Positions 5,376-8,458 of a stretch of DNA of 8,458 nt are shown here, piece after piece. This stretch comes from Porphyromonadaceae bacterium UBA3318 (GTDB lineage: Bacteria; Bacteroidota; Bacteroidia; Bacteroidales; Muribaculaceae): NCBI GenBank assembly GCA_002361235.1, contig DESI01000036.1, positions 35,767 through 44,224 on the forward strand, written 5' to 3'. The translations under genes and the position numbers were made by a program. Every line of letters starts with the position of its first letter. The stretch's first letter is position 1. The notes beneath the pieces are model-generated. The model made no database searches. It saw only the letters and a list, made by a program, of their open reading frames with translations, and had not been told where the DNA came from.

Positions 5376-6917
5376 ATGACAAAGAAATTGCTGATGCCCC
5401 TGGTTGCGGCCATGTTGGGAGTAACATCGGTCCAGGCTGCGAACGTAACGCTTCAGATGGATCATGTAAATCCGGATGCCAAGATCATGCCGGAAATCTA
5501 CGGACAGTTTGCCGAGCATCTCGGCGCTTGCATCTATGGCGGCCTCTGGGTAGGTCCCGATTCTCCCATACCTAATACCAACGGTTATCGTAACGACGTG
5601 CTTCAGGCTCTTAAAGAACTGAAAGTACCCGTGATGCGCTGGCCCGGCGGATGTTTCGCCGACGAATACCACTGGCGCGACGGCATCGGTCCGCAGAAGG
5701 ACCGTCCCACGCAGGTCAACAATAACTGGGGTGGCACCGTAGAGGACAACTCGTTCGGAACACACGAATTCTTCAATCTCTGCGAACTGTTGGGCTGTGA
5801 GCCTTATCTGAGCGGCAATGTCGGCTCCGGCACGGTACAGGAATTGGCACAGTGGGTGGAATACATCACTGCCGACAACGGCCCGATGGCAAAGTTGCGC
5901 GAACAGAACGGCCGCAAGGAGCCTTGGAAGCTCAAATATCTTGGTGTCGGAAACGAATGCTGGGGTTGCGGAGGCAATTTCCGCCCCGAATATTATGCCG
6001 ACGTATATCGCAGATACCAGACTTATTGCCGTAATTTCGGCGACAATAAGCTGTATAAAATAGCATCCGGAGCCAGCGATTACGATTATAACTGGACAGA
6101 TGTGATGATGAAGAACGCCGGCCGTTACATGGACGGTATATCCCTCCACTATTATACTGTGACCGGATGGGACGGTTCGAAAGGCTCGGCCATAAAGTTC
6201 ACCCCGGCCGACTATTACTGGACGATGGGCAAGTGCCTCGAGATAGAGGATGTGATAGCTCAGCACGAACAGATAATGGACAAATACGACGACAAGAAGC
6301 GTGTTAACCTGCTCGTAGACGAGTGGGGCACATGGTGGGACGTTGAACCCGGCACGAATCCCGGACACCTGTTCCAGCAGAACTCAATGCGCGACGCCAT
6401 GGTGGCTGCCCTGTCGCTCAACGTGTTCCAGCGTCACACTGAACGCGTCAAGATGGCCAACATTGCCCAGGTGGCCAACGTGCTTCAGTCAATGGTACTG
6501 ACCAAAGGGGACCAGATGGTCAAGACTCCTACTTATTATGTTTTCAAGATGTACATACCCCATCAGGATGCAACGCCCATCCCTCTGGACGTAACAACCG
6601 ACAAGATCCGTTGCGGTGACAAATGGGACGTCGACCGTCTGCAGGCTACAGCATCCAGGAAGGATGGCAAGGTTACTGTTTCCCTGACCAACATTGACCT
6701 GGAGAATCCCCAGGAAGTGGAGATCAATACAGGACTTGCCAAAATCAAGAGCATCAACGGCGAAATCCTGACCTGCAAGAGCATCAACGATTACAATGAC
6801 TTCGGTCAGCCCGAGAAGGTGACTCTTAAACCTTTCAAGGACGCGAAAGCAGGCAAGAACGGTGTGGTGAAAGTGAAGCTGCCGGCAAAATCCATCGTTA
6901 CCATCACAATGGAATAA
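5376..6917 (+). CDS. GH51 alpha-L-arabinofuranosidase, exported, 513 aa
   Basis: The enzyme releases terminal alpha-L-arabinofuranose from arabinan, arabinoxylan or arabinogalactan by a retaining mechanism. Residues 1-21 are a signal peptide (KK, hydrophobic core, SVQA cleavage), so it acts outside the cytoplasm, probably in the periplasm. The catalytic barrel shows IYGQFAEHLG (41-50), VMRWPGGCFADEYHWRDGIGP (86-106), the acid/base motif GVGNECWG (E194), the HYY barrel strand (258-260), and the nucleophile motif LLVDEWGTWWD (E316). The C-terminal beta domain (from about 390) ends in the usual KLPAKSIVTI segment. Length of about 510 residues is normal and the gene is intact. It is first in a two-gene operon, with its own consensus promoter, and is followed by the esterase after 12 bp. 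Family is secure; the natural polymer is not determined. The long antisense ORF over its 5' half is a shadow. Confidence 0.96.
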   Translation: MTKKLLMPLVAAMLGVTSVQAANVTLQMDHVNPDAKIMPEIYGQFAEHLGACIYGGLWVGPDSPIPNTNGYRNDVLQALKELKVPVMRWPGGCFADEYHWRDGIGPQKDRPTQVNNNWGGTVEDNSFGTHEFFNLCELLGCEPYLSGNVGSGTVQELAQWVEYITADNGPMAKLREQNGRKEPWKLKYLGVGNECWGCGGNFRPEYYADVYRRYQTYCRNFGDNKLYKIASGASDYDYNWTDVMMKNAGRYMDGISLHYYTVTGWDGSKGSAIKFTPADYYWTMGKCLEIEDVIAQHEQIMDKYDDKKRVNLLVDEWGTWWDVEPGTNPGHLFQQNSMRDAMVAALSLNVFQRHTERVKMANIAQVANVLQSMVLTKGDQMVKTPTYYVFKMYIPHQDATPIPLDVTTDKIRCGDKWDVDRLQATASRKDGKVTVSLTNIDLENPQEVEINTGLAKIKSINGEILTCKSINDYNDFGQPEKVTLKPFKDAKAGKNGVVKVKLPAKSIVTITME

Positions 6918-6929
6918 GCCGGAATCAAA

Positions 6930-8351
6930 ATGAAACACACTGTACTTGCGGCTGCCGCATTCGCCGCGCTTACAACGAATGCCATGACCACTTCACCCAT
7001 GATAAGCGACGGAATGGTTCTGCCACAGAACACATCCGCTCATGTCTGGGGCACTGCCGATCCCGGTGAAAAAATCACAGTGACACCATCGTGGAGCAAT
7101 CAGGCATATACTGTCAAGGCAGATAAGGAGGGCAGATGGCTTACGTCTATTGAAACGCCCGCAGCATCATACACTCGGCACGACCTGATTGTTTCAGGCA
7201 AAAACAGTTCTGATACAATCAAAAACGTACTGATAGGAGAGGTGTGGCTGGCATCGGGTCAATCAAACATGGAGATGCCGCTGAAAGGCTTCCCCGGCTG
7301 TAATGTAAAGAACGGATTCAAGGAAATCGCGAAATCGCGTCAATACGCCGACAAGGTAAGATTCTACACCGTTCCTACAGACCAGAGTTATGAGCCGGTT
7401 GAGAATGTTAACGCATTCTGGACGGTTCCCGGACCGGACGCCGCGCCCGAATACTCGGCAACTGCCTGGTATTTCGCCACTCGTCTAAACGATGTGCTTG
7501 ACATACCGATCGGCATCGTTTCGGCTGCATACGGCGGCTCGAAAGTCGAAAGCTGGCTACCGCGTGAAATTCTTGAGAGATATCCCGATGTCTCGCTTCA
7601 TCCTAAGGATATAGAGAACATGACATCTTACTATCGTCCGATGCTTATGTACAATGCCATGTTCAAGCCCATCAGCAAATACACATACAACGGCATAATA
7701 TGGTATCAGGGATGTTCCAATGTCGGAAGCTATGACACATACGCCGACCGTCTGGTCACTATGGTGAACCGATGGCGAGAGGAATTAGGACGTGGCGCCA
7801 TACCGTTCTACGCCGTCGAAATAGCTCCATTCGATTATGACAATCCAGCTGAGGACGAGAAATCCCCGATGCTGCGTGAAGCACAATGGGAGGCCGTATC
7901 AAAATTGAACAACGCCGACATGATATGCACCAATGACATCGTGGAAGAATACGAGCGGTTCAATATCCACCCGGGAAACAAGGAAGCTGTGGGACAGCGC
8001 CTCGGCGATCTCGCTCTCAACAAGACTTACGGCAAGAAACAGTTTATGGCCGGAAGCCCGAAGTATAAGAGCCATCGCGTGGAGGGGGACAAGATCATGG
8101 TAGCCATAGACTCACCGAGTCATGGCATCTGCCGGAACTATGACATCAAGGGCTTTGAGATTGCCGGAGAGGACGGTAAATATTATCCAGCTACAGATGT
8201 AATCTTCCTATGGCAGACCAATGAATTTCAGCTGAGCAACCCTGACGTGCCCCATCCGGTTTCAGCGCGTTACGGCTACGGAGACTTCATGCCCGGCAAC
8301 GTGTACGGAGGCAATTATCTTCCGCTGATACCTTTCACTACCAAAAGATAA
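6930..8351 (+). CDS. Sialate O-acetylesterase-like SGNH esterase, exported, 473 aa
   Basis: The product belongs to the SGNH-hydrolase group annotated as sialate O-acetylesterase, whose bacterial members remove acetyl groups from sialic acids or, in plant-glycan loci, from xylan or pectin. Residues 1-18 are a signal peptide. A beta-domain with SDGMVLPQ (26-33) precedes the catalytic motif GEVWLASGQSNMEMPL, nucleophile S112. The oxyanion-region motif is AYGGSKVESWLP (200-211). IHPGNK (346-351) provides the probable catalytic His347. The usual WYQGExN motif reads WYQGCSN (258-264), with Cys262 in place of Glu. The gene starts 12 bp after GH51, is co-transcribed with it, and ends before a strong terminator. 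Context with GH51 makes a plant polysaccharide acetylesterase more likely than sialate deacetylation, but this is inference. Family confidence is high, substrate low. Confidence 0.92.
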   Translation: MKHTVLAAAAFAALTTNAMTTSPMISDGMVLPQNTSAHVWGTADPGEKITVTPSWSNQAYTVKADKEGRWLTSIETPAASYTRHDLIVSGKNSSDTIKNVLIGEVWLASGQSNMEMPLKGFPGCNVKNGFKEIAKSRQYADKVRFYTVPTDQSYEPVENVNAFWTVPGPDAAPEYSATAWYFATRLNDVLDIPIGIVSAAYGGSKVESWLPREILERYPDVSLHPKDIENMTSYYRPMLMYNAMFKPISKYTYNGIIWYQGCSNVGSYDTYADRLVTMVNRWREELGRGAIPFYAVEIAPFDYDNPAEDEKSPMLREAQWEAVSKLNNADMICTNDIVEEYERFNIHPGNKEAVGQRLGDLALNKTYGKKQFMAGSPKYKSHRVEGDKIMVAIDSPSHGICRNYDIKGFEIAGEDGKYYPATDVIFLWQTNEFQLSNPDVPHPVSARYGYGDFMPGNVYGGNYLPLIPFTTKR

Positions 8352-8390
8352 TGTTTCCGGACCACCTCCGGCAAACTAAAAATCCGTATT

Positions 8391-8440
8391 AAAAATAGAC
8401 AGGCGGGGAAATCCGACCTGTCTATTTTTATATTTTTTAT
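8391..8440 (+). terminator. Strong rho-independent terminator of the GH51-esterase operon
   Basis: AAAAATAGACAGG (8391-8403) pairs perfectly with CCTGTCTATTTTT (8417-8429). CGG/CCG inside the loop can extend the stem with one bulged base. T-rich sequence continues to about 8440. The A-rich upstream arm could make it work in both directions. Confidence 0.9.
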
Positions 8441-8458
8441 TTTAGTACATGACAAAAA

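Noticed and set aside
5274..6368. 364-codon open frame on the minus strand over the GH51 gene
   Set aside because: It is antisense to the well-supported GH51 catalytic domain, has no recognisable domain, and is explained by codon bias of the real gene.
8449..8458. ATGACAAAAA at the right edge as the start of another gene (Met-Thr-Lys)
   Set aside because: Only three codons are visible and no consensus promoter box precedes it, so it cannot be supported, although it resembles the GH51 start.

Overview
The window looks like chromosomal DNA of a Bacteroidota, most likely Bacteroidales. The evidence is the form of the promoters (TTTG about 20 bp upstream of TAnnTTTG in front of almost every gene), the lack of Shine-Dalgarno sequences, the A-rich regions before start codons, and a set of exported plant-glycan enzymes typical of gut Bacteroidales. 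Genus cannot be decided from the sequence alone.

Layout. (1) 1-824, minus: the first 274 codons of an exported GH35 beta-galactosidase that runs off the left edge. (2) 825-1083: its control region, with a 3-copy 11-bp tandem repeat, a TTTGCC-AA-GGCAAA dyad and a perfect 16-bp tandem duplication. (3) 1084-2346, minus: an AAA_14/DUF4143-type ATPase. (4) 2347-2628: a divergent control region with three degenerate 33-bp repeats, each carrying a TTTATT-N3-AATAAA-like dyad; the first overlaps the ATPase promoter. (5) 2629-3300, plus: an unrecognised exported protein with a terminator. (6) About 3374-3538: a GC-richer stretch that may be a decayed coding fragment. (7) 3542-4069, minus: a stand-alone GIY-YIG nuclease-domain protein. 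(8) 4167-5198, minus: an exported protein of unknown function starting with GTG. (9) 5376-8351, plus: a two-gene operon of a GH51 alpha-L-arabinofuranosidase and a sialate-O-acetylesterase-like SGNH esterase, with a clear promoter and a strong terminator.

How the genes may work together. GH35, GH51 and the esterase all have export signals. Together they would trim galactose, arabinose and acetyl groups from plant polysaccharides such as arabinogalactan, pectin side chains or arabinoxylan. No SusC/SusD pair, sensor or sugar transporter is visible, so this is at most part of a utilisation locus. The stretch from about 930 to 4166 is visibly AT-richer and holds accessory-type genes (ATPase, unknown exported protein, GIY-YIG), which suggests a small acquired island between the carbohydrate genes. 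No integrase, transposase, tRNA or convincing attachment site is visible.

The most interesting signals are regulatory. One is the 33-bp-periodic dyad array over the ATPase promoter. The other is that four genes have a consensus -7 box only 4 to 17 nt before a start codon that cannot readily be moved, which predicts leaderless or nearly leaderless mRNAs. The two glycosidase genes instead have 59-60 nt between box and start.
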